Source of the DNA: Streptomyces sp. NBC_00442
GTDB taxonomy: Bacteria; Actinomycetota; Actinomycetes; Streptomycetales; Streptomycetaceae
Assembly (NCBI RefSeq): GCF_036014195.1
Contig: NZ_CP107918.1
Span: 2,356,001 to 2,420,000 of the forward strand
Reading direction: 5' to 3'
DNA: 64,000 nt
Shown: piece by piece, positions 18,835-26,354 of the stretch
Numbering within the stretch: position 1 is the first letter of the stretch
Layout of the letters: each line of letters opens with the position of its first letter
The notes under the pieces: generated by a model
What the model was told of the DNA's origin: nothing
The model's input: the letters and a program-made list of their open reading frames with translations, nothing else
The model's database searches: none
Program-made: the position numbers and the translations under genes

Positions 18835-19665
18835 TTGGCCACAGGCACGGAACCCTCTCCCCTGACCGGGGACGGCACCGGCGTCCACGACGCCGCACGC
18901 GCCGCGATCGCCCCCCGCCATCTGCGCACCGACCGCTGGTGGCTCGCACCGGCGGTCACCGCGGCGGGGCTGCTCGCCTTCGTCGTCTACTCGACCTGGC
19001 GGGCGTTCGCGAACGCGGACTACTACCACGCGCCCTACGTCTCACCGTTCTACTCGCCGTGCCTCGCGGACACCTGCGCGCCCATGCGGCACGGCCCGAA
19101 CGCGGACGTCTTCGGCGGCTGGTGGGGCCTGTCCCCCGCGCTCCTCATCCTGATCTTCCCGCTCGGCTTCCGGCTGACCTGCTACTACTACCGCAAGGCG
19201 TACTACCGCGGCTTCTGGGCCTCGCCGCCCGCCTGCGCGGTGGCCGAGCCGCACAAGAAGTACTCCGGCGAGACCCGCTTCCCGCTGATCCTGCAGAACG
19301 TCCACCGGTACTTCTTCTACTTCGCGGTCGTGGTCGCCGGGATCCTCACCTACGACACGGTGCTCTCCTTCCGCGACGAGCACTACCGGTGGGGCCACAT
19401 GGGGCTCGGCAGCCTGATCTTCCTGGTCAACATCGCGCTGATCTGGACGTACACCCTGTCCTGCCACTCCTGCCGGCACATCGTCGGCGGGCGCCTGCGG
19501 CACTTCTCCAAGCATCCGGTGCGCTACCGGCTATGGGGCTGGGTCGGAAAACTGAATGCCCGTCACATGTTGCTGGCCTGGGCGTCGTTGATCAGTGTCG
19601 CGCTCGCCGACTTCTACGTGTACCTGCTCGCGACCGGGGCGTTCGACGATCCGAGGTTCTTCTAA
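18835..19665 (+). CDS. Succinate dehydrogenase/fumarate reductase membrane (cytochrome b-like) subunit
   Basis: Integral membrane protein of 276 residues, TTG start with GGGAG about 8 bases upstream. Five to six hydrophobic helices are visible, starting with WWLAPAVTAAGLLAFVVYS. His residues in RYFFYF-flanking and CHSCRH regions could ligate haem. It would anchor the flavoprotein and iron-sulfur subunits to the membrane and pass electrons to or from menaquinone. It is the first subunit gene of a three-gene operon and resembles the second, non-classical Sdh type of actinobacteria. Confidence 0.82.
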   Translation: MATGTEPSPLTGDGTGVHDAARAAIAPRHLRTDRWWLAPAVTAAGLLAFVVYSTWRAFANADYYHAPYVSPFYSPCLADTCAPMRHGPNADVFGGWWGLSPALLILIFPLGFRLTCYYYRKAYYRGFWASPPACAVAEPHKKYSGETRFPLILQNVHRYFFYFAVVVAGILTYDTVLSFRDEHYRWGHMGLGSLIFLVNIALIWTYTLSCHSCRHIVGGRLRHFSKHPVRYRLWGWVGKLNARHMLLAWASLISVALADFYVYLLATGAFDDPRFF

Positions 19666-19690
19666 GTCCTTCCAAGTGAAAGCAGCGTAG

Positions 19691-21643
19691 ATGACTCAGC
19701 TGGAACGGCAGCAGTGGGACGTCGTCGTGATGGGCGCGGGCGGCGCCGGCCTCAGGGCCGCGATCGAGGCCCGCGAGCGCGGCGCCCGCACCGCGGTGAT
19801 CTGCAAGTCGCTCTTCGGCAAGGCGCACACCGTCATGGCCGAGGGCGGCATCGCCGCCTCCATGGGCAACGTGAACTCCGGCGACAACTGGCAGGTCCAC
19901 TTCCGCGACACCATGCGCGGCGGGAAGTTCCTCAACCAGTGGCGCATGGCGGAGCTGCACGCACGCGAAGCGCCGGAGCGGGTCTGGGAGTTGGAGACCT
20001 GGGGCGCCCTGTTCGACCGCACCGCCGACGGCCGGATCTCTCAGCGCAACTTCGGCGGCCACGAGTACCCGCGCCTCGCACACGTCGGCGACCGCACGGG
20101 CCTGGAGCTCATCCGCACCCTCCAGCAGAAGATCGTGAGCCTCCAGCAGGAGGACAAGAAGGAGTTCGGCGACTACGAGGCCCGCCTGAAGGTCTTTCAG
20201 GAGTGCACGGTCACGCGGGTGTTGAAGGCCGCGTCCGACAGCGGTTCCGCCGCGGGTGACCGGGTGTCGGGTGCCTTCTGCTACGAGCGCGAGAGCGGCC
20301 GGTTCTTCGTCCTCCAGGCACCCGCGGTCGTCCTGTCCACCGGCGGCATCGGCAAGTCGTTCAAGGTGACCTCCAACTCGTGGGAGTACACCGGCGACGG
20401 CCACGCGCTGGCGCTGCTCGCCGGGGCGCCGCTCCTGAACATGGAGTTCGTGCAGTTCCACCCCACCGGCATGGTCTGGCCGCCGTCGGTCAAGGGCATC
20501 CTGGTCACCGAGTCGGTGCGCGGCGACGGCGGGGTGCTGCGCAACTCCGAGGGCAAGCGGTTCATGTTCGACTACGTGCCGGACGTCTTCAAGGAGAAGT
20601 ACGCGGAGTCCGAGGAGGAGGGCGACCGCTGGTACGAGGACCCCGACCACAACCGCCGCCCGCCCGAGCTGCTCCCCCGCGACGAGGTCGCCCGCGCCAT
20701 CAACGCCGAGGTGAAGGCGGGCCGGGGCACCCCGCACGGCGGCGTCTTCCTGGACGTCTCCACGAGGATGCCGGCCGAGGTGATCCGGCGCCGGCTGCCG
20801 TCGATGTACCACCAGTTCAAGGAGCTGGCGGACGTGGACATCACGGCCGAGGCGATGGAGGTCGGGCCCACCTGCCACTACGTGATGGGCGGCATCGCGG
20901 TCGACTCCGACTCCGCGGCGGCCCGCGGCGTGCCGGGCCTGTTCGCGGCCGGTGAGGTGGCCGGCGGCATGCACGGCTCCAACCGGCTCGGCGGCAACTC
21001 GCTCTCCGACCTGCTGGTCTTCGGCCGGCGGGCCGGGCTGCACGCGGCCGAGTACGCGCACTCACTCGCCGTACGGCCCCCGGTGGACGAGGCGCAGATC
21101 GACGCCGCGGCCGCGGAGGCGCTGCGCCCCTTCAGCGCCGAGGCCCCCGGGGACGGCTCGCCCGCCGAGAACCCGTACACCCTGCACCAGGAGCTCCAGC
21201 AGGCCATGAACGACCTGGTGGGCATCATCCGCAGGGAGGGCGAGATGCACCAGGCGCTGCGCAAGCTCGCCGAGCTGCGGGCGCGGGCCCGGCGGGCCGG
21301 GGTCGAGGGGCACCGCCAGTTCAACCCGGGCTGGCACCTCGCGCTCGACCTGCGCAACATGCTCCTGGTGAGCGAGTGCGTGGCGCGGGCCGCCCTGGAG
21401 CGCACCGAGAGCCGCGGCGGCCACACCCGCGAGGACTGGCCGTCGATGGACCGCTCCTGGCGCCGCGTGAACCTGCTGTGCCATCTGGCCGCCCCCGCCG
21501 AGGGCATGGCGCCGCCCGACCCCGAGCGCGGCCAGATCAGGCTCGTGCGCGAGGAGACCGACCCCATCCGTGCCGATCTGCTCTCCCTGTTCGAGAAGGA
21601 GGAGCTGGTCAAGTACCTCGCCGAAGAGGAGCTGAAGAGTTGA
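19691..21643 (+). CDS. sdhA: Succinate dehydrogenase/fumarate reductase flavoprotein subunit
   Basis: Catalytic subunit of 650 residues that interconverts succinate and fumarate. The N-terminal dinucleotide fold VVVMGAGGAGLRAAIEA is near residue 10. The covalent-FAD histidine lies in FGKAHTVMAEGGIAAS near 45. The substrate loop is GPTCHYVMGGIAVD near 395, followed by LFAAGEVAGGMHGSNRLGGNS. Length and motifs are normal for the family. The stop overlaps the TTG start of the iron-sulfur subunit, giving translational coupling. Confidence 0.95.
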   Translation: MTQLERQQWDVVVMGAGGAGLRAAIEARERGARTAVICKSLFGKAHTVMAEGGIAASMGNVNSGDNWQVHFRDTMRGGKFLNQWRMAELHAREAPERVWELETWGALFDRTADGRISQRNFGGHEYPRLAHVGDRTGLELIRTLQQKIVSLQQEDKKEFGDYEARLKVFQECTVTRVLKAASDSGSAAGDRVSGAFCYERESGRFFVLQAPAVVLSTGGIGKSFKVTSNSWEYTGDGHALALLAGAPLLNMEFVQFHPTGMVWPPSVKGILVTESVRGDGGVLRNSEGKRFMFDYVPDVFKEKYAESEEEGDRWYEDPDHNRRPPELLPRDEVARAINAEVKAGRGTPHGGVFLDVSTRMPAEVIRRRLPSMYHQFKELADVDITAEAMEVGPTCHYVMGGIAVDSDSAAARGVPGLFAAGEVAGGMHGSNRLGGNSLSDLLVFGRRAGLHAAEYAHSLAVRPPVDEAQIDAAAAEALRPFSAEAPGDGSPAENPYTLHQELQQAMNDLVGIIRREGEMHQALRKLAELRARARRAGVEGHRQFNPGWHLALDLRNMLLVSECVARAALERTESRGGHTREDWPSMDRSWRRVNLLCHLAAPAEGMAPPDPERGQIRLVREETDPIRADLLSLFEKEELVKYLAEEELKS

Positions 21644-22410
21644 GTACGTACGATGCGAGCTTCCGGGTGTGGCGGGGGGACACCGGCGGCGGTGAACTCA
21701 CCGACTTCACGGTCGAGGTGAACGACGGCGAGGTGGTCCTCGACATCATCCACCGCCTCCAGGCGACCCAGGCGTCCGATCTCGCGGTGCGCTGGAACTG
21801 CAAGGCGGGCAAGTGCGGTTCGTGCAGCGCGGAGATCAACGGACGACCCCGCCTGCTGTGCATGACGCGGATGTCGACGTTCGGCCGCGAGGACGTCATC
21901 ACCGTGACTCCCCTGCGTGCCTTCCCGGTCGTACGCGACCTGGTGACGGACGTGTCCTTCAACTACGCGAAGGCACGGGAGGTCCCGGCGTTCGTGCCGC
22001 CCAAGGGGGTGGCGCCCGGCGAGTACCGGATGCAGCAGATCGACGTGGAGCGCTCGCAGGAGTTCCGCAAGTGCATCGAGTGCTTCCTGTGCCAGGACAC
22101 CTGCCATGTGGTGCGCGACCACGAGGAGAACAAGACGGCCTTCGCGGGCCCGCGCTTCCTGATGCGGGTGGCCGAACTCGACATGCACCCGCTGGACGCG
22201 GCGTCCGAGGCGGGCCTCGACCGCAAGCGGGACGCACAGGACGAACACGGCCTCGGCTACTGCAACATCACCAAGTGCTGCACGGAGGTGTGCCCCGAAC
22301 ACATCAAGATCACCGACAATGCGCTGATTCCGCTGAAGGAGCGGGCGGTGGACCGTAAGTACGACCCGCTGGTGTGGCTGGGCAGCCGCATCCGCCGCCG
22401 CGAAGCCTGA
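21640..22410 (+). CDS. sdhB: Succinate dehydrogenase/fumarate reductase iron-sulfur subunit
   Basis: 256-residue electron-transfer subunit. The TTG start at 21640 overlaps the sdhA stop codon; no better in-frame start gives a full N-terminal ferredoxin domain. The plant-type 2Fe-2S cysteines are in CKAGKCGSC and the following LLC (near 50-70). The 4Fe-4S and 3Fe-4S ligands are in CIECFLCQDTC (near 145) and CNITKCCTEVCPEHI (near 205). It links the flavoprotein to the membrane subunit. Confidence 0.94.
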   Translation: MSTYDASFRVWRGDTGGGELTDFTVEVNDGEVVLDIIHRLQATQASDLAVRWNCKAGKCGSCSAEINGRPRLLCMTRMSTFGREDVITVTPLRAFPVVRDLVTDVSFNYAKAREVPAFVPPKGVAPGEYRMQQIDVERSQEFRKCIECFLCQDTCHVVRDHEENKTAFAGPRFLMRVAELDMHPLDAASEAGLDRKRDAQDEHGLGYCNITKCCTEVCPEHIKITDNALIPLKERAVDRKYDPLVWLGSRIRRREA

Positions 22411-22443
22411 TGGTGCCTCGACACCTGACCACCTGGCGAGCCA

Positions 22444-23490
22444 TCAGTTGCCTTCTTTGCTCCACCCTTTGCGGTAAGCGCCCCAGTCCTCGCCTCGCTC
22501 GGCGAAGTCGACGTACAGGGCGACGCCGAAGTGCTGACGGTGGCGGTCGGTGCGGGCGAGTCCGAGCCGGGCTCCGCGCACGGCCGCCTCCACGGTCTCG
22601 GCGGAGCCGTGGTGGGTCATGCTCTCGTCGTCGTAGAACGGCAGACCCATGAGCAAGTCGGTTCGCTTCGGGGTCACTTGGAGCGCGAGGGCCGTCTGCC
22701 GTGCGACATACCCGCCGTACAGACTCTGCAGGGGCATCGAGGTGTCGTACGACATCACGGCGATCTGATCGACGCGGCGGGCCACCTGGCCGAAATAGGC
22801 CTGTGACCACCACTTGCCGTGGCCGGTGAGTTCATCGGCGGCCGAGTGCAGCGCGGGCAGCGGGTCTATCTGGTGCGCGGCCACCGAGAGCAGGGCACCG
22901 CGGGGCCGGGTGAGGGCGCGCAGCGAGTCGAGCAGGGCGAGGTAGTCGCGGTCGCCCGACGGCAGGGGCTCCAGGTCGAAGTGCACGCCGTCGACGTGGG
23001 CGGTGTCGAGCACCTGACGGGCGCTGGTGACGACCGACGCGCGCGTCGCGGCGTCGTCGAGCCGCATCCCGACGGGCCCCTCGCTCGCCAGCTCGTCGCC
23101 GAGCCACGCCTGTACGCGCACGCCGGGCAGCCTGCGGTGCACGCCGTCCACCAGCCAGCGGGCCCGGGGGTAGCGGGTGGCGGGCAGGGTGCCGTCGTGG
23201 TCGAGCGGGCCGGTGTGCACGAACAGGTCCTTGATGCCGCTGCCGCGCACCTTGGCGGCGAAGGCGTCGAGGTCCTTCTCGCCCTTGCGTCCGTCGACCC
23301 AGGCGTGTCCCAGCCAGTACGCGTCCCGGTCGCGGGTCCTGGTGTCGGCGCCGGGGTCGCCCGCGTACTGGGCACGCAGGCCGACGCCTGCGGCGGCGAC
23401 GGTCACGGCGAGCGTGAGGGCGGTGGTGAGCAGGGCCCTGCGGATCAGGCGCCCGCCCCGGCCGTGCCACCAGGTCCGTATCCGTGCCAT
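22444..23490 (-). CDS. Membrane-anchored GH18-like protein
   Basis: 348-residue protein with an N-terminal signal/anchor helix (ALLTTALTLAVTVAAAGVGL) and an extracytoplasmic TIM-barrel-like domain. DGVHFDLEPL near residue 170 matches the DxxxDxE-type catalytic strand of glycoside hydrolase family 18. Later strands QIAVMSYDTSM and LLMGLPFYDD also fit GH18 proteins. The substrate is not evident; it may be a cell-wall or chitin-type glycan, or a non-catalytic member. It is monocistronic and convergent with sdhB. Confidence 0.75.
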   Translation of the reverse strand: MARIRTWWHGRGGRLIRRALLTTALTLAVTVAAAGVGLRAQYAGDPGADTRTRDRDAYWLGHAWVDGRKGEKDLDAFAAKVRGSGIKDLFVHTGPLDHDGTLPATRYPRARWLVDGVHRRLPGVRVQAWLGDELASEGPVGMRLDDAATRASVVTSARQVLDTAHVDGVHFDLEPLPSGDRDYLALLDSLRALTRPRGALLSVAAHQIDPLPALHSAADELTGHGKWWSQAYFGQVARRVDQIAVMSYDTSMPLQSLYGGYVARQTALALQVTPKRTDLLMGLPFYDDESMTHHGSAETVEAAVRGARLGLARTDRHRQHFGVALYVDFAERGEDWGAYRKGWSKEGN

Positions 23491-23624
23491 GCGTACGCTT
23501 CCCCCGCCCCCTGCCCGGCTTACCGGCGCTCAGCGTAGCCGCGCCCGAGCCGGGCGGGGAGTTTGGGGCGAAGCCCCTGGAACCCCGGTTTCGTTTCGTC
23601 CGCGGACCGTGCCCGCGTCCCGCG

Positions 23625-23641
23625 CAGTTCCCCGCGCCCCT
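23625..23641 (+). repeat. Dispersed repeat cagttccccgcgcccct, copy 1
   Basis: A 17-base sequence repeated exactly at 23690-23706. From memory, this motif (often with flanking GCG) occurs many times in intergenic DNA of Streptomyces genomes. Its function is unknown. Confidence 0.7.
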
Positions 23642-23689
23642 GAAAACCCCGGTTCGCTTTCGGGTGCGGGCCGGTGGGGGCCGGTCGCA

Positions 23690-23706
23690 CAGTTCCCCGC
23701 GCCCCT
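23690..23706 (+). repeat. Dispersed repeat cagttccccgcgcccct, copy 2
   Basis: Exact second copy of the 17-base repeat, 65 bases after the first, in the same orientation. Confidence 0.7.
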
Positions 23707-23904
23707 TGGCTACTCGGGGCCGGGCAGCATGGGCCACCTCAGCCCGTCATGGGGGTGCCCCTGGCCCTTGAGGCCTTGGGGGAGAGGTGCACCCTCAAGT
23801 GGCCGCACGGGCGGGAGGGTGGGCGAACGGGCGAAATGGGGGGGCGGGGCGGAGCCCAGGGGTTCCGGTCGCGGGGGGCTGGTTCCAGCCATACGCTCGG
23901 TCGT

Positions 23905-25563
23905 GTGACGCCGCCCGCCAGAAGAGCCCGTGCCGCCGCCCAAGGCCTCGCGGCGTGGCCCCTGGCCGCCCACGGCGGAGCCGGGTCGAGCACGTACCTC
24001 GTGCTTCCCATCGGCGTCGTCGTCCTGGCCTGCGCGCTCGCCGCATACGCGTACGCCAGACGGAAACGGCGTACCAACGCACGGACCACACCCGCGAGTT
24101 CGGGCGTGCAGCCCCAGCCCGTCCCGCTCGCCGCCCCCGCGTTCGCCGTGCTCGACGCCGAGGTCCGCGCCGCACTGGTCGCCGCGGACGAGGCGGTCCG
24201 CACGAGCGCGGAGGAGCTGGACCGCGCGCGATCGCGGGCCGGCGCCCAGGCCGTCCGCCCGTTCGGCGAGGCCCTCGCCCACGCGCGGAGCGAGCTCGCC
24301 GGCGCGTTCCGGCTGCGGCAGGAGCTCGACGAGGGCCGGCCCGAGGACGAGGCGGCCCGGCGCCGCGTACTGGCGGAGATGGAAGCACGCTGCGAGGGGG
24401 CCGGGCGGCGCCTGGACGCCGAAGCGGCCGCCTTCGACCGGCTGCGCGGCCTCGGTCCCAACGCCGCCCAGGCCGTCGCCTCCGCCGAGGCCGCCTTCCG
24501 CGAGCTGACCACCCGTACCGGCGCCGCGGAAGCCACCCTCACCGGGCTGCTCCGGCGGTACGCCCCTTCCGCGACGGCTTCCGTGGCCCGGCACGTCGAA
24601 GAGGCGAAGGACCGTCTCATGTTCGCCACGACCAGCCTGGGCGGGGCCCGCCAGGCGCTCGACGCGGACGACGGCGAGGGCGCCGCGGTCTGGGTGCGCG
24701 CCGCCGAGGGCGCCGTCGCCCAAGTGGCCCTCCTGGTCGCATCGGTCGAGCGGCGCGAACGCGAACTGGCGGATGCGGCAGGGATGTTGCCGGACCTGCT
24801 CGCCACCTGCGAGGCCGCTCTCGCCGACTCCCGCCGGATGGTGGAGGAGGGCGGCGAGCCCTCCGCCGCCCTGCGCGAGCGGATCACGCGGGCCGAGTCC
24901 GCGCTCGCCGCCGTCCGCGAGGAGTCGACCGCCGGGCCCTACGATCCGATCGACGCGCTGCGCCGGGTCCAGGCGGCCGACACCGCCGCGGCGGTGAGCG
25001 AGGACGAGGACGCGCTCCCCCCACCGCCCGCGCGGGCGGTCCTCAATGCGGCGACGCTCGCCGCGCGGGCCTCGGTCGCGGGGGCCGGCGACCACATCGC
25101 CACCCGCCGCGGCGCCGTGGGCAGCCGGGCCCGCACCCGCCTCGCCGCGGCCCTGAGCAGCCTGGAATCGGCGCCGCCCGTCGCATCGGACCCGGTGGGC
25201 GCGCTGGACGCGGCCCGCGCCGCCGACGCCCTGGCCCGCGAGGCGCTGGCCCTGTCCGAGCAGGACGCGGCTGCGTACGGGCAGCGGGACTTCGCGGGTC
25301 GCACCGGCGACGGCGGCCTGGGCGGCGCCCTGCTCGGCGGGATCATCCTGGACGCCCCCCACGACGGCTCCTACACCGACGACGCCGATGGCTCCGACGC
25401 CTCCGACGCCTCCGGCGGCTCCGGCGGCTCCGGCGGTGACGACACCGCCGGCCGCGGATCCGGCCGCCCGTCCGGCCACGCCATCCGGGGCCGCCCCGGC
25501 GGGCCGGCATGCTTCGGCGGCCCCGCTACCCGGGCCCGCAGAGCGGGCGGCGGCCCATGGTGA
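23905..25563 (+). CDS. Membrane/coiled-coil protein preceding pspA, lacking the usual TPM domain
   Basis: 552-residue protein with a GTG start, a short Arg-rich N terminus, one membrane helix near residue 35 (TYLVLPIGVVVLACALAAYAYA) and then a long Ala/Glu/Arg-rich region of predicted helices and coiled coil. The tail is Gly/Ser/Asp-rich low complexity. In other Streptomyces the gene before pspA encodes, as I remember, a secreted TPM-domain protein with a similar helix and coiled-coil part. Here the extracytoplasmic TPM domain that would precede the membrane helix is missing. A pspA-type gene follows 49 bases later, so a role in envelope stress is likely. Start choice is uncertain because the upstream frame stays open. 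Confidence 0.65.
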   Translation: MTPPARRARAAAQGLAAWPLAAHGGAGSSTYLVLPIGVVVLACALAAYAYARRKRRTNARTTPASSGVQPQPVPLAAPAFAVLDAEVRAALVAADEAVRTSAEELDRARSRAGAQAVRPFGEALAHARSELAGAFRLRQELDEGRPEDEAARRRVLAEMEARCEGAGRRLDAEAAAFDRLRGLGPNAAQAVASAEAAFRELTTRTGAAEATLTGLLRRYAPSATASVARHVEEAKDRLMFATTSLGGARQALDADDGEGAAVWVRAAEGAVAQVALLVASVERRERELADAAGMLPDLLATCEAALADSRRMVEEGGEPSAALRERITRAESALAAVREESTAGPYDPIDALRRVQAADTAAAVSEDEDALPPPPARAVLNAATLAARASVAGAGDHIATRRGAVGSRARTRLAAALSSLESAPPVASDPVGALDAARAADALAREALALSEQDAAAYGQRDFAGRTGDGGLGGALLGGIILDAPHDGSYTDDADGSDASDASGGSGGSGGDDTAGRGSGRPSGHAIRGRPGGPACFGGPATRARRAGGGPW

Positions 25564-25612
25564 GCGGCGGCGCGGCGGCGACTCCGGCCGGTCACGCGCG
25601 AGGAGACACGCC

Positions 25613-26305
25613 ATGAGCGACAAGCAGTCCGTACTCGGCCGCGCCGTGCGCCTGTCGACGACCGACGTGGGCGCCCTCGTCGAGCGGGCCGAGGACCCGA
25701 GAGCCGTGCTCGACCAGCTCGTCCGCGACTACACCGCCGCCATCGCCGACGCCGAGCGCGCCGTCTCCACCACGCTCGGAACGCTGCGACTGCTCGAACA
25801 GGACCACGCCGAGGACGTGAAGGCGGACGGCGAGTGGGGCGCGCGGGCCCGGACGGTGAGCCGGAAGGCGGACGTGCTGCGCGCCTCCGGTTCGGACGCG
25901 GCGGCCGACGCCTTCGACCGGCTCGCCAAGGTGGCACTCGCACGGCAGCTCAGGTCGGAGCGGGAGGCGACGGCCGCGGAGCCCGCGATCGCCGCCCAGC
26001 GCGACCTCGTGGCCCGGCTCGGCGCGGCGCTCGACGGAATGCGGTCCCGGCTCGGCGAGCTGAAGTCCCAGCACGACGGGGTGCGGTCCCTGAGCCGGAC
26101 GACGGGCGCCTCCGAGAGCGTCAACGCTCTCGACACCACCAGCGAGTTGAGACGTTTCGAGGACAAGGTGCGGCGCGAGGAGACCCGGCTGGCGGGCAAG
26201 GAACTCCCCGCCTCCTGCCTGGACGGCCAGTTCGAGCGGCTGGACGACCTCGGCGACACGGCGGAGGTGGAGGCCCGGCTCGCCGCCCTGAAAGCCACCA
26301 CCTGA
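25613..26305 (+). CDS. pspA: PspA/IM30 family membrane-stress protein
   Basis: 230-residue, almost entirely helical protein (MSDKQSVLGRAVRLSTTDVGALVERAEDPRAVLDQLVRD...). The PspA/IM30 pattern is clear: an N-terminal amphipathic helix, then long coiled coils with LKSQHDGVRSLSR near residue 150. Such proteins bind and protect stressed membranes as ESCRT-III-like oligomers. AGGAGA lies 6 bases before the ATG. It is cotranscribed with the membrane/coiled-coil gene upstream. Confidence 0.9.
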   Translation: MSDKQSVLGRAVRLSTTDVGALVERAEDPRAVLDQLVRDYTAAIADAERAVSTTLGTLRLLEQDHAEDVKADGEWGARARTVSRKADVLRASGSDAAADAFDRLAKVALARQLRSEREATAAEPAIAAQRDLVARLGAALDGMRSRLGELKSQHDGVRSLSRTTGASESVNALDTTSELRRFEDKVRREETRLAGKELPASCLDGQFERLDDLGDTAEVEARLAALKATT

Positions 26306-26354
26306 AAGCCTCCACCTTCCGGCACGTCTCCCGACAGCGTCACCTGACGTCTCG

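Larger units (their letters stand above)
23491..23904. other. Divergent intergenic region with scattered Streptomyces repeats
   Basis: 414 bases between two divergent genes. It contains two copies of a short repeat (annotated separately), GGGGC-gaa-GCCCC-type mini-hairpins (for example 23565-23577) and C/G runs. No gene is apparent. It must also contain both promoters. Confidence 0.5.
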
